From Sphingomicrobium flavum (GTDB lineage: Bacteria > Pseudomonadota > Alphaproteobacteria > Sphingomonadales > Sphingomonadaceae): a stretch of DNA of 64,000 nucleotides. Made by a program: the position numbers and the translations under genes. The stretch lies in the NCBI RefSeq assembly GCF_024721605.1, contig NZ_CP102630.1, positions 1,860,001 to 1,924,000 of the forward strand. Reading direction: 5' to 3'. Below the pieces are notes generated by a model. The model saw nothing but the letters and a program-made list of their open reading frames with translations. It ran no database searches and was not told the DNA's origin. This document shows positions 36,853-46,226 of this stretch, one piece after another (position 1 is the first letter of the stretch; the number at the start of each line of letters is the position of its first letter).

Positions 36853-38547
36853 ATGATCCGTCCCCTCCTCCTGTGTGCCGCCAGCCTCGTCCTCGCGGCC
36901 TGTAGCAACGACAATGCCACCACCGCGACCGCCAGCGACGGGCTCGACATTCCCGATGTCGAAGTCGCCGCGCTCGACCAGCAGATCATGATCGACATGA
37001 CCCGCACCTTGTCTTCGGACGAATTCGAAGGCCGCGCGCCGGGCACCGCGGGCGAGGAAAAGACCGTCGCTTATCTGATCGAACAGTTCCAGGCCGCCGG
37101 GCTCGAACCCGGCAATGGCGATAGCTGGGTGCAGGAAGTGCCGCTCGTTGAAATCACCGCCAGCAACCATGCCCCGCTCACCATCGGCGGTGGCGAACGC
37201 AAGCTCAGCTACGATTTCGCCAGCGACTGGGTCGGAGTCTCCTACCGGCCCGACGGCAGCACCAGCATTGCCGACAGCGAACTGGTCTTCGTCGGCTATG
37301 GTATCAACGCGCCCGAACGCGGCTGGAACGATTATGAAGGCCTCGACATGACCGGCAAGACCGCAGTCGTGCTCGTCAACGATCCCGACTATGAGACCGA
37401 AGGGCTGGAAGGCACCTTTGGCGGGCGCGCCATGACCTATTATGGCCGCTGGAGCTACAAATATGAGGAAGCCGCGCGCCAGGGCGCTGCAGCGGTGCTC
37501 ATTGTCCATGACACCTTCCCCGCCGCTTATGGCTGGAACGTGGTGGAATCCTCCTGGTCGACCCCGCAAATCTATGCGCAGGACGGCGAAAATCCTGCCC
37601 CCGTCACCAGCATGAACGGCTGGATCCAGAAGGAAGTGGCAAGCGAGATCATGGCCGCCGCCGGACAGGACCTCGAAACGCTGATGACCAAAGCCAAGCA
37701 GAAGGGCTTCAAGCCCGTCCCGCTCGGCCTCACCGCCTCGACTTCCTACGACAATGCCAAGCGCACCTTCTCCTCGCAAAATGTCATCGCCAAGCTGACA
37801 GGCAGCAGCCGCCCCGATGAATATGTCATGCATACCGCGCATTGGGATCATCTGGGCCGCTGCACCCCCAATGAGGAGGGCGACGATATTTGCAACGGGG
37901 CGGTCGATAATGCCACCGGTACGGCGGCGCTGGTCGCGCTCGGCAAGGCGCATGCGCAGGCCGGCGCGGCCGATCGCACGCTGGTGTTCCTCGCCGTCAC
38001 CGCCGAGGAATCGGGCCTCCTCGGCGCCGATTATTACGCCGCCAACCCGATCTACCCGCTCGACAAGACGGTAGGCGGGGTGAACATGGACGCCTTCCTG
38101 ATGGCAGGCCCTGCCAATGACGTCACCGTGGTCGGCGGCGGGAAGAGCGAGCTCGACCGCTTCCTCGACAAGGCGCTCGAGGCCGAAGGCCGCGTCGCCA
38201 CCGCCGAAGCCACGCCCGAAAAAGGCTATTATTACCGCTCCGACCATTTCGCATTCGCCAAGCGCGGGGTGCCAATGTTCTATCTCGATGGCGGTGAGGA
38301 TCTGGTCGATGGCGGCAAGGAGGCCGGCGCCGCCGTCGCTGCCGACTATACCGACAATCGCTATCATGGCCCCGACGACGAGTTCAACGAAGACTGGGAC
38401 TGGTCGGGCGTGATGAAGGATCTGGCGCTGTTCTACCGTCTTGGCCGCATGATGGCGATGAGCACGTCATGGCCCAATTGGGTCGAGGGCGACGAGTTCA
38501 AGGCCACCCGCGATGAAAGCTGCGCCGCTGCCGACACCGGCTGCTAG
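36853..38547 (+). CDS. M28 family metallopeptidase lipoprotein with PA domain
   Basis: 564 aa from ATG 36853. Signal [17 protein letters not shown] ends in a lipobox at Cys17, so it is envelope-anchored. A PA-type insert (ALINDPDY-like [13 protein letters not shown], about residues 170-260) precedes the rest of the M28 fold. Zinc ligands are visible in HTAHWDHLG (near 326), [12 protein letters not shown] (near 350) and the catalytic [13 protein letters not shown] (near 385). Likely an aminopeptidase acting on peptides in the periplasm. Its stop shares CTAG (38544-38547) with the convergent chemoreceptor gene. Confidence 0.9.
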   Translation: MIRPLLLCAASLVLAACSNDNATTATASDGLDIPDVEVAALDQQIMIDMTRTLSSDEFEGRAPGTAGEEKTVAYLIEQFQAAGLEPGNGDSWVQEVPLVEITASNHAPLTIGGGERKLSYDFASDWVGVSYRPDGSTSIADSELVFVGYGINAPERGWNDYEGLDMTGKTAVVLVNDPDYETEGLEGTFGGRAMTYYGRWSYKYEEAARQGAAAVLIVHDTFPAAYGWNVVESSWSTPQIYAQDGENPAPVTSMNGWIQKEVASEIMAAAGQDLETLMTKAKQKGFKPVPLGLTASTSYDNAKRTFSSQNVIAKLTGSSRPDEYVMHTAHWDHLGRCTPNEEGDDICNGAVDNATGTAALVALGKAHAQAGAADRTLVFLAVTAEESGLLGADYYAANPIYPLDKTVGGVNMDAFLMAGPANDVTVVGGGKSELDRFLDKALEAEGRVATAEATPEKGYYYRSDHFAFAKRGVPMFYLDGGEDLVDGGKEAGAAVAADYTDNRYHGPDDEFNEDWDWSGVMKDLALFYRLGRMMAMSTSWPNWVEGDEFKATRDESCAAADTGC

Positions 38548-40739
38548 GCGGCTTTCAGCGCCGCGATGAACCCCTCCACGTCGACGCGCACCGCGTCGGC
38601 GAGGCGGGACAGTTCGTTCGACGCATTCTTGACCTGCGCCGCAGCGGCCATGGCCGAGCCTGCATTCTGGTCCACCGTGCGCGCACGGTCGGCAACGCGG
38701 TCGGCGATGCGCGCGGCGCTGTCGACGCTGTCGGACAGTTCGACCGTGGCGCTCGATTGCTGCTGCACTGAAATGGCAATCGCGGCGGCGGCCTGATTGA
38801 CCTGCTGGATGGCGTGGTTGACCTCGCTGAACCCGGCGGTCGAGCGTTCGATCGCGGCGATCATCTCGCTAACCTCGCGCCCCGCCTTGGCGGTGGCTTC
38901 GGCGGTCTGGTTGGACAATTGCTGCACTTCGCCCGCGACCACGGCAAAGCCGCGCCCGGCTTCGCCCGCACGCGCTGCCTCGATAGTGGCATTGAGCGCG
39001 AGCAGGTTGGTCTTCTGCGCCACCCCGTCGATCAGCCCGACCATCGAGCCGACCGCCGCGGTCGAGCCAGACAGCTGGTTGACCGCATGCGCGGTATGTT
39101 CGGACCGGTCGGCAGCGGCATGGGTGCCGTCGCGCTGCTGTTCGACCCGGGCGGCCACTTCGCCGATGGAAATGCGGATCTGTTCGACCGCAGTCGCGAC
39201 CGCCTGCATATTGCCCGAGGCATCGCGCGTGTCGCGCGCCACCGATCCCAGTTCCCTGGTGGTCGATCCCAGCGTCTCCAGCATCAGGTCGGCAGTGGCA
39301 TTGAGCTCGTCCGCAGCCGTCGCCAGCGCGGTGACGGCTTCGTGCATCTGGCCGGTAAAGCGCGAACTGGTCTGCGCCAGTTGCGCGGCGCGCGCTTCGC
39401 GGTCGGCCACCGCGCGTTCTTCGGCATCGAGCCGCTGCTGCCGCTCTTCCTGCTGCAGCCTGGCCGCCTCGGCCGCTTCGCGTTCGAGCGCTGCCCGTTC
39501 GTCCGCCGCTTTGCGGAAGCGCGCCAGCGTATGGGCCAGCTGGCGCAGCTCGAGCGAGCGGCTGTCGATCGGCAATTCAACGTCATAATTGCCCTTGGCG
39601 ATCTGCCGCGTCGCACGGTCGAGCATGTCCAGCGGGCGGGCGATATGATGGCGCACCATCCAGATCAGCCCGACCGAGGCAACGAACGCACCGATCACCG
39701 CCGCAATGTTAAGCAGCAGGGCAATGGTCGTCGCGGTCTCGATCGCACTGGCGCGCTCGGCAGCGACCGCGCGGGTCGCCTCGCTGATCGCCAGCAGGCT
39801 GTTGATGGCATCGGTGCTGGCATCGAACCAGTCCATGCTGGTCATCGGATAGGCCGTGCCCTGATCGTTGGCGGCGTAAATCTGGCCGCGTACCTCGTCA
39901 TAATCTTCGAAGAATCGCGCGCGCGCCTCGTTCATCGCCTCGACCAACCGGGCGTCGGGCACGCTGTTCTCCACGATATCGGCAGTCGCCTCCCAGGCCG
40001 TCAGCAGGCGTCCGCGGTTCTCGATGATCGTGGCGCGCTCGGCCGGGGTCACATATTGGTTCTCGGCGATCTTGCGCGCGATCAGTGCCCGCTCCGCCGC
40101 CGCCTGCTCGCCCATCGTCCAGGCCAGCGAACGCAGCTGCATCAGGTGACCCATGTCGGCCATGGCGGCCACGCGCCCGGCTTCGATCAATCGCAATTTC
40201 TGGACCTCGTCGATATGCAGCTTGGAGGCAGCGGCATAGCGCTCGGCGAGCGCCGGATCGCGCTCGGCCAGCGGCACGCTCATGGCGCGGTCGACCTCTG
40301 TGCGTAGCGCCTTGAAGGCGTTGCGCGCTTCGATGAACCGGCGCGACTGGTCGATTGCCGCCCGGTTGCGCGGCTCGTAGCCTTCCAGCGCCCGCTTGAT
40401 GGCCTGGTCCCCTGCAACCCGCTCGGCCAGCATCAGCTTGCGATCGTTGGCGCCGACTTCGGTGGGCAGCGCCAGCGCCGCCAGCACATGGCCTTCGGCT
40501 GCCGACCAATGCTGGCCGGCCTCGACGATATCGGCAGTCAGTTCGTCGACCTTCTGCAATTCACCCGCGGCGCGGCGCTCGTCCATCCCGTCGGACAATT
40601 GGAACATCGCGGTCGCGGCAATGACCAGCGACATGATGGCAATGGTGATGATGACGGCGCGCGATAGCGAAAATTCACCCCGGCGCACGCGCTTCAGGGT
40701 GGTGGTAACTTGCGACTTCACGGTCGAGACGATCGACAA
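38544..40739 (-). CDS. Methyl-accepting chemotaxis protein
   Basis: 731 aa if started at TTG 40739, which has GGAGG five bases upstream; GTG 40757 adds six residues but has no ribosome site. Layout: membrane segment 1 ([20 protein letters not shown]), a periplasmic helical sensor of about 280 residues, membrane segment 2 ([26 protein letters not shown]), HAMP ([22 protein letters not shown]), a charged coiled coil, and the signalling domain with [37 protein letters not shown] hairpin tip. No che genes lie nearby, and there is no CheR-docking pentapeptide at the end. Its ligand is unknown. Confidence 0.92.
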   Translation of the reverse strand: MSIVSTVKSQVTTTLKRVRRGEFSLSRAVIITIAIMSLVIAATAMFQLSDGMDERRAAGELQKVDELTADIVEAGQHWSAAEGHVLAALALPTEVGANDRKLMLAERVAGDQAIKRALEGYEPRNRAAIDQSRRFIEARNAFKALRTEVDRAMSVPLAERDPALAERYAAASKLHIDEVQKLRLIEAGRVAAMADMGHLMQLRSLAWTMGEQAAAERALIARKIAENQYVTPAERATIIENRGRLLTAWEATADIVENSVPDARLVEAMNEARARFFEDYDEVRGQIYAANDQGTAYPMTSMDWFDASTDAINSLLAISEATRAVAAERASAIETATTIALLLNIAAVIGAFVASVGLIWMVRHHIARPLDMLDRATRQIAKGNYDVELPIDSRSLELRQLAHTLARFRKAADERAALEREAAEAARLQQEERQQRLDAEERAVADREARAAQLAQTSSRFTGQMHEAVTALATAADELNATADLMLETLGSTTRELGSVARDTRDASGNMQAVATAVEQIRISIGEVAARVEQQRDGTHAAADRSEHTAHAVNQLSGSTAAVGSMVGLIDGVAQKTNLLALNATIEAARAGEAGRGFAVVAGEVQQLSNQTAEATAKAGREVSEMIAAIERSTAGFSEVNHAIQQVNQAAAAIAISVQQQSSATVELSDSVDSAARIADRVADRARTVDQNAGSAMAAAAQVKNASNELSRLADAVRVDVEGFIAALKAA

Positions 40740-40830
40740 ACAGGCCTCCGGGTCCACGAACAGGGGAAAGCCTCACGCTTCCCTGTCCATGTCCTTAGGC
40801 CCGCCCCTCCCAAAAAAGGGTTAACGCGGC

Positions 40831-42852
40831 TTATACCATGTCGGGCGGGGTGGCTTCGCTCTTCATCATGGCGATCAGCTCTTCGACCTTCATCACTTTC
40901 TGATGCTCGTCGGAGCCGAGGCGGCGCAGCGCGACCGTGCCTTCCTCGGCCTCGCGTTTGCCCACCACCAGCAGCAGCGGAACCTTGGCAAGGCTATGCT
41001 CGCGCACCTTGTAGTTGATCTTCTCGTTGCGAAGATCGCTGGTCGCACGGAAGCCCTCGGCTTCCAGCTTGGCCAGCACGTCGCGGGCATAATCGTCAGC
41101 ATCCGAAACGATGGTCGCGACCACCGCCTGCGTGGGCGCGAGCCAGAGGGGCATCTTGCCGGCATAATGTTCGATCAGCATGCCGATGAAGCGTTCATAG
41201 CTGCCGAAGATGGCGCGGTGGAGCATGACCGGACGATGCCGCTCGCCATCCTCGCCGATATAGCTGGCGTCCAGCCGCTCGGGCAGCACGCGGTCCGACT
41301 GGATGGTGCCGACCTGCCAGGTGCGACCGATGGCATCGGTCAGGTGCCATTCCAGCTTGGGCGCGTAGAAAGCACCTTCGCCCTCCAGCTCTTCCCAGCC
41401 ATAATCGTCATTATCCATGCCCGCGGCCTTCACCGCATCGCGCATTTCCTGTTCGGACTTGTCCCACATCTCGTCGCTGCCGAAACGCTTTTCCGGACGC
41501 GTCGCCAGCTTGACAGAATAGGTGTAGCCGAAGTCCTTGTAGATGCGGTCGGCGAGGCGGCAGAATTTGTGGATTTCCTCCACCACCTGGTCCTCGGTGC
41601 AGAAGATATGCGCATCGTCCTGCGTGAACTGGCGCACGCGCATCAGGCCGTGCAGCGCGCCATGCGGCTCATTGCGGTGACAGCAGCCGTTTTCATAGAG
41701 CCTGAGCGGCAGGTCGCGATAGGAAGTGATGCCCTGCTTGAACACCAGCACATGCGCCGGGCAGTTCATCGGCTTGATCGCCATCCAGTCGGCATCCTGC
41801 GCCACGTCGGGCGAGGCCGCTTCCTCCTCGCTTTCCACGTTAGGCACGATGTCGGGCACCGCGAACATATTCTCGGCATATTTGCCCCAATGGCCCGAAC
41901 GGGTCCATTGCTTGACGTCCATCAGCTGGGGCGTCTTGATTTCCTGGTAGCCGCCATTGTCGATGGCGCGGCGCATATAGGCCTCCAGCTCGCGCCAGAT
42001 CTTGTAGCCCTGCGGATGCCAGAAGACGCTGCCATGCGCTTCCTGCTGCAGGTGGAACAGGTTCATCTCCGCGCCCAATTTGCGATGGTCGCGCTTGGCC
42101 GCTTCCTCCAGCCGCATGAGGTGCGCCGCCAGCTGCTTCTTGTCGAGCCAGGCGGTGCCGTAGATGCGGCTCAGCATCGGGTTGGACTGGTCGCCGCGCC
42201 AATAGGCGCCCGACACGCGCGTCAGCTTGAAGGCCTTGGGGTCGAGATAGCCGGTCGACGGCAGATGCGGACCACGGCAGAGGTCGATCCAGTCGGCCTC
42301 GCCCTCGCCCGTCTTGTACATGGTGATGGGCTCATTCTCGGGCAGCTCCATCACCCATTCGGCCTTGAACGCCTCGCCATGATCGATGAAGAATTGGCGC
42401 ACCTTTTCGCGGTCCCACACTTCGCGGATCAGCGGTTTGTCGGCAGCGATGATGCGGCGCATCTCCTCCTCGATCTGCGGCAATTCCTCATCGGTGAACA
42501 TGCCGCGGCCGGGGGCGGGCGCGAAATCATAATAGAAGCCGTCATCGGTCGCCGGACCAAAAGTGATCTGCGTGCCCGGGAAGAGGTTCTGAACGGCCTC
42601 GGCCAGCACATGCGCAAAGTCGTGGCGCACCAGTTCGAGAGCATCGGCCTCGTCGCGGCTGGTTACTAGCGCAAGGCTCGCATCGCCTTCAAAGGGTCGC
42701 TTCAGGTCGCGCAATTCGCCATCGACGCGCGCCGCCATGGCCGCCTTGGCAAGGCCGGGGCCGATCGACGCAGCAACATCATAGGGCGTCGCCCCTTCGG
42801 GCATTTCGCGCACGCTGCCATCGGGCAGGGCAATTTTCAGCATCTCGGTCAT
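40831..42852 (-). CDS. thrS: Threonine-tRNA ligase
   Basis: 673 aa, full length. TGS domain (MLKIALPDGSVREMPEGATPYDVA), editing domain with the tRNA_SAD motif (RHDFAHVLAEAVQNLFPGT, FYYDF), class II catalytic core with motif 2 HRNEPHGALHGLMRVRQF (near residue 390) and zinc ligands including MNCPAH, then the C-terminal anticodon-binding domain. It charges tRNA-Thr and edits mischarged serine. infC, often its neighbour, lies 4 kb away on the same strand behind two other genes. Confidence 0.98.
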   Translation of the reverse strand: MTEMLKIALPDGSVREMPEGATPYDVAASIGPGLAKAAMAARVDGELRDLKRPFEGDASLALVTSRDEADALELVRHDFAHVLAEAVQNLFPGTQITFGPATDDGFYYDFAPAPGRGMFTDEELPQIEEEMRRIIAADKPLIREVWDREKVRQFFIDHGEAFKAEWVMELPENEPITMYKTGEGEADWIDLCRGPHLPSTGYLDPKAFKLTRVSGAYWRGDQSNPMLSRIYGTAWLDKKQLAAHLMRLEEAAKRDHRKLGAEMNLFHLQQEAHGSVFWHPQGYKIWRELEAYMRRAIDNGGYQEIKTPQLMDVKQWTRSGHWGKYAENMFAVPDIVPNVESEEEAASPDVAQDADWMAIKPMNCPAHVLVFKQGITSYRDLPLRLYENGCCHRNEPHGALHGLMRVRQFTQDDAHIFCTEDQVVEEIHKFCRLADRIYKDFGYTYSVKLATRPEKRFGSDEMWDKSEQEMRDAVKAAGMDNDDYGWEELEGEGAFYAPKLEWHLTDAIGRTWQVGTIQSDRVLPERLDASYIGEDGERHRPVMLHRAIFGSYERFIGMLIEHYAGKMPLWLAPTQAVVATIVSDADDYARDVLAKLEAEGFRATSDLRNEKINYKVREHSLAKVPLLLVVGKREAEEGTVALRRLGSDEHQKVMKVEELIAMMKSEATPPDMV

Positions 42853-42919
42853 GGCCCCTCACCTAGGGCAGCCGGCCAAGCCATTCAACCAAAAGCAACT
42901 TCAAGCACACTTGTCCAAA

Positions 42920-42990
42920 TGTAAAGGGTCGTTGACAACCTCGCCGAATCATGTCAATTACCCTTTACACCTTGGAAAGGGACATTGACT
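42920..42990 (+). repeat. Three copies of an 18-bp operator-like repeat
   Basis: Copy 1 TGTAAAGGGTCGTTGACA (42920-42937). Copy 2 (42952-42969) is its reverse complement at 16 of 18 positions (TGTCAATTACCCTTTACA on the plus strand). Copy 3 (42973-42990) is direct and degenerate (TGGAAAGGGACATTGACT) and ends at the base before the first ATG, overlapping the ribosome site. Each copy has TGT-N-AA and TT-N-ACA ends, so each is itself a weak palindrome. The downstream cassette ends in a small HTH protein, the likely binder. Confidence 0.6.
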
Positions 42991-43164
42991 ATGAAGATCT
43001 GTGGAACGGGCCTCATCTGGGCCGCCATCATCATCGCCGCCGCTTTCGTGGCGCATGGCCAGGGCCTGTCGGACGCCGCTTCCTTCGGCATCGTCATGGG
43101 CCTGACTGGCGCTGCCATCGCCAATATCGGCGTGCGCCGCAAACGCGGGCTAGGGAGCTGCTGA
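42991..43164 (+). CDS. Small membrane protein, first gene of the HTH cassette
   Basis: 57 aa, MKICGTGLIWAAIIIAAAF onward. Two hydrophobic segments (residues about 5-21 and 31-46) joined by HGQGLSDAAS, ending in a basic tail VRRKRGLGSC, which suggests both ends in the cytosol. No family recognised. The stop overlaps the next start by one base (TGATG), which argues that it is translated. It starts directly after the third copy of the 18-bp repeat; AAAGGGA is the ribosome site. Confidence 0.65.
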   Translation: MKICGTGLIWAAIIIAAAFVAHGQGLSDAASFGIVMGLTGAAIANIGVRRKRGLGSC

Positions 43165-43784
43165 TGATGACGGAGACGCAAACGCAGCCGCAGCGCCGCC
43201 CTGTCATCTTCTGGTTCCTGCTCTTCTTCGCCTCATTGGGGGCAATGGGGCTGATCCTGGACCAGAGCGACATCAGCGATCCGCTGATCGCCAATGCGAT
43301 GATGCTGGTGCCGATGATCTTCCTGGTCAAAGCCGGCCTCAACGCCATGCATAATGCCGGGCGGCAGGGCGAACGCGGCAGTCCCCAGCGCAACTATCTG
43401 ATGCGCATGCTGGTCGTGAGCCTAGCCTATGTCGGCTCGCTCTTTGCGGCGACCTCGCTAATCAATGATGGCGATCCCATCACCCCGCTCAGCGTTGCCA
43501 TTGCGATCGTGCCCGGCCTCGCCGTGGTCGGCTATTTCTGGGCGATGGGTCGCTATATCGTCGAGCTGAAGGACGAATTTGTCCGCATGTTGATGGTGCG
43601 CCAGTCGCTCATCGCCACCGGTCTCGCATTCTCCGCGGCCTCGGTCTGGGGCTTCCTCGAAAGCTTCGAACAGGCGCCACATCTCGATGCCTATTGGTGG
43701 CCGATCCTGTGGTTCTTTGGCATTGGCGTAGGCGCGATCGTCAACAAGATCCAATATGGCACCACGGGCGAGGATTGTTCATGA
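43164..43784 (+). CDS. Hypothetical multi-pass membrane protein of the HTH cassette
   Basis: 206 aa; the start MMTETQTQPQRRPV is fixed by overlap with the preceding stop. About six hydrophobic segments in pairs: FWFLLFFASLGAMGLIL, LIANAMMLVPMIFLVKA, MLVVSLAYVGSLFAAT, PLSVAIAIVPGLAVVGYFWAM, LIATGLAFSAASVWGFLE, and YWWPILWFFGIGVGAIV. The acidic and basic loop YIVELKDEFVRMLMVRQ between segments recalls small membrane proteins encoded beside YozG-like HTH regulators. Overlaps the HTH gene by four bases (ATGA). Confidence 0.7.
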   Translation: MMTETQTQPQRRPVIFWFLLFFASLGAMGLILDQSDISDPLIANAMMLVPMIFLVKAGLNAMHNAGRQGERGSPQRNYLMRMLVVSLAYVGSLFAATSLINDGDPITPLSVAIAIVPGLAVVGYFWAMGRYIVELKDEFVRMLMVRQSLIATGLAFSAASVWGFLESFEQAPHLDAYWWPILWFFGIGVGAIVNKIQYGTTGEDCS

Positions 43785-43975
43785 AAAACCGGCTCAAGGT
43801 CCTGCGCGCCGAGCGCGACTGGAGCCAGGGCGACCTTGCCGACCGCCTCGGCGTCTCGCGCCAGAGCGTGAACGCCATCGAGACCGGCAAATATGACCCC
43901 TCGCTCCCCCTCGCCTTCAAGATCGCCGAGGTCTTCGGGCTGATCATTGAGGAGATTTTCTCCCCCGAACCCTAA
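43781..43975 (+). CDS. Small Cro/C1-type HTH transcriptional regulator
   Basis: 64 aa, nearly all of it the helix-turn-helix: MKNRLKVLRAERDWSQGDLADRLGVSRQSVNAIETGKYDPS, then a short dimer helix LAFKIAEVFGLIIEEIF. This is the YozG/YgzD-like stand-alone type. Its start is ATGA-coupled to the membrane protein before it, and it is the last gene before a strong terminator. By position it is the probable ligand of the three 18-bp repeats at the head of the cassette, giving autoregulation. Confidence 0.9.
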   Translation: MKNRLKVLRAERDWSQGDLADRLGVSRQSVNAIETGKYDPSLPLAFKIAEVFGLIIEEIFSPEP

Positions 43976-43995
43976 AGACGACACCCAAATGCAAC

Positions 43996-44031
43996 AGCGG
44001 GGCGGAGAAACTTCCGCCCCGCTTTTCTTTT
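43996..44031 (+). terminator. Intrinsic terminator of the HTH cassette
   Basis: AGCGGGGCGGA (43996-44006) pairs perfectly with TCCGCCCCGCT (44013-44023), loop GAAACT, then TTTCTTTT. Confidence 0.93.
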
Positions 44032-44085
44032 GCGTTGGCCTTGGTATCACTGCTCCCGTGCCGTTCCGGGGGGAATGATAATAAG

Positions 44086-45177
44086 ATGAATGCGCCACTT
44101 GCGCCCGATGCGCCTCGCGAGCCTGCATCGGCGATCCACTTTACCGGCAACTGGAAGGAATTCCTTCCCATTGCCGCCACCAATTTCCTGCTGACCATCG
44201 TGACGCTTGGCATCTACCGATTCTGGGCCAAGGCGCGCGAGCGGCGCTATCTGTGGAGCCGCACCCAGGTCATCGGCGATCCACTCGAATGGGCGGGCAC
44301 GGGCAAGGAGATGTTCATCGGCTTCCTGATCGTGGTCGTCATCCTCGCGCCGCTCTACCTCGCCTTCCAGTTCCTCATCCCCGCGCTCGCCTCGCGCGGC
44401 GAAGGGCTTGCGTCCGCGCTGGTGCTGATCGGCATTTACCTGTCGGGCATCTATCTTGGCGCCGTCGGTCTGTTCAGGGCGCTGCGCTACCGCCTGTCTC
44501 GCACCTATTGGCGTGGCATCCGGGGCGGGTCGAACGAACCGGGCTGGACCTATGGCTTCAAGGCGCTGGGCTATACGCTGGTCACCATCATTACCGGAGG
44601 GCTGGCCTACCCTTGGGCCAAGACGCGGCTGTGGAATTTGCGCTGGAACGAAATGAGCTTTGGCGGCCTGCAGTTCGATGCGGATCTGGACGCGTCGGGG
44701 CTTTTTGGCCGCTGGATCGCGCTCTATTTCGCGCCGATCGGCGTGGTGATCGCTGCCAGCGTGGTTGGGGGACTGACTGCGATGACGGCCACGGCCGCAG
44801 GCGTTGCCGATGGTGGCATCTTCGTCTTGTTGGGACTGGCCGCGATCCTCGCCTATCTGGTCATCCCGCTGATCTTCATGGCCTTCTGGGCCAAATTCTA
44901 CCGCAATGCGGCCGAGGTGACCGACCTTGGCGAACTGCGTTTCGGCTTCGATGCCTCGACCATGCAATGGATCGCGCTGTGGGTCGGCAATATTGCGCTG
45001 GCTGTCTTCACGCTGGGGTTCGGCATCATGTTCTGGACCTACCGCAACTGGAGCTTCATCACCCGGCACTTGCAAATTTACGGCACCGTCCATGTCAATG
45101 AGCTTATGCAATCGCAGACCCGCGCGCCGGGCGACAGCGAAGGGCTGGCCGACGCGTTCGACATCGGAGCGATCTGA
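44086..45177 (+). CDS. DUF898 (YjgN-like) membrane protein, paralog 1
   Basis: 363 aa from ATG 44086. The signature WKEFLPIAATNFLLTIVTLGIYRFWAKARERRYLWSRTQVIGDPLEWAGTGKEMFIGF occurs near the N-terminus, and the motif Y-P-W-A-K-T-R-L-W-N-L-R-W-N-E later; about eight membrane segments. DUF898 proteins are inner-membrane proteins of unknown role often encoded with M48 peptidases, as here. No terminator separates it from the next four genes; its stop overlaps the paralog start by one base. Confidence 0.88.
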   Translation: MNAPLAPDAPREPASAIHFTGNWKEFLPIAATNFLLTIVTLGIYRFWAKARERRYLWSRTQVIGDPLEWAGTGKEMFIGFLIVVVILAPLYLAFQFLIPALASRGEGLASALVLIGIYLSGIYLGAVGLFRALRYRLSRTYWRGIRGGSNEPGWTYGFKALGYTLVTIITGGLAYPWAKTRLWNLRWNEMSFGGLQFDADLDASGLFGRWIALYFAPIGVVIAASVVGGLTAMTATAAGVADGGIFVLLGLAAILAYLVIPLIFMAFWAKFYRNAAEVTDLGELRFGFDASTMQWIALWVGNIALAVFTLGFGIMFWTYRNWSFITRHLQIYGTVHVNELMQSQTRAPGDSEGLADAFDIGAI

Positions 45178-46223
45178 TGGAAGACCAGCAGCAGTCCGCC
45201 ATCCAGTTCACGGGCAGCTGGAAAGAATTCCTTCCCATCGCGCTGACCAATTTCCTGCTGATCGTGGTCACGCTCGGCATCTACCGCTTCTGGGCCAAGG
45301 CGCGTGAGCGGCGCTATCTTTGGAGCCGCACCAAGGTCATCGGCGATCCCCTGGAATGGACCGGCACGGGCAAGGAGATGTTCATCGGCTTCATCGTCGT
45401 CATCATCGTCCTCATTCCCTTTTACCTCGTCTTCCAGTTCGCTTTGCCCTGGATGGCGGTGCGCGGGATGGACAAGTTGGCGGGCCTGATCGGCCTGATC
45501 TTCTGGGCCGGCACGCTCTATCTGGCCGGGGTCGGGCTGTTCCGCGCGCTGCGCTATCGCCTGTCGCGCACCTATTGGCGCGGCATTCGCGGCGGGTCGC
45601 ATGATGGCGGCTGGTTCTATGGCCTGAAGGCGATGGGCTATACCGGCTGGAGCTTCCTCACGCTGGGCTTCTATTATCCCTGGGCCAAGACCAAGTTGTG
45701 GAACCTGCGCTGGAACCGCATGAGTTTTGGCGGGCTCAAGTTCAGCGCACGCCACAATGTGGAGGATCTGCTGACCTACTGGTTCATCCTCTACCTCATC
45801 CCCGTCGTGGTGATCGGCATGGTCGCCTACAAGTCCGACTGGTTCGTCGGCTTCTCGGCCTCGCTCATGACCTTTTTCATCATCAGCGTCGTGCTAATCT
45901 ACGTGCTCGTCCCGCTGTTCTTCCTGGCCTTTTGGGCGCAATTCTACCTGCTGGCCGCCGAGCGCACCAGGCTGGGCGAGCTGGAATTTGAATTCGATGT
46001 CGGCTTCTGGCCGTGGTTCCGGCTCTATGCGGGCAACATCCTGTTGGCGGTGGCGACGCTGGGCTTTGGCGTGATGTTCTGGACCTATCGCAACTGGACC
46101 TTCATGGCGCGCCACCTGCGGATTTACGGGCAAGTCGATGTCAGCGCGCTCAACCAGTCCGAGACCCGCGTGCCGGGCGAAAGCGAAGGGCTTGCCGACG
46201 CCTTCGATGTGGGGGCATTCTAG
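45177..46223 (+). CDS. DUF898 (YjgN-like) membrane protein, paralog 2
   Basis: 348 aa. Shares long identical blocks with the preceding gene (WKEFLPIA-TNFLL, TLGIYRFWAKARERRYLWSR, ALRYRLSRTYWRGIRGGS, PWAKTKLWNLRWN), so it is a tandem duplicate. The C-terminal segment FWTYRNWTFMARHLRIYG and the final RVPGESEGLADAFDVGAF are also shared. The middle of the protein differs most. The start is fixed by the TGATG overlap. Three bases separate it from the M48 gene. Confidence 0.88.
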   Translation: MEDQQQSAIQFTGSWKEFLPIALTNFLLIVVTLGIYRFWAKARERRYLWSRTKVIGDPLEWTGTGKEMFIGFIVVIIVLIPFYLVFQFALPWMAVRGMDKLAGLIGLIFWAGTLYLAGVGLFRALRYRLSRTYWRGIRGGSHDGGWFYGLKAMGYTGWSFLTLGFYYPWAKTKLWNLRWNRMSFGGLKFSARHNVEDLLTYWFILYLIPVVVIGMVAYKSDWFVGFSASLMTFFIISVVLIYVLVPLFFLAFWAQFYLLAAERTRLGELEFEFDVGFWPWFRLYAGNILLAVATLGFGVMFWTYRNWTFMARHLRIYGQVDVSALNQSETRVPGESEGLADAFDVGAF

Positions 46224-46226
46224 GCC

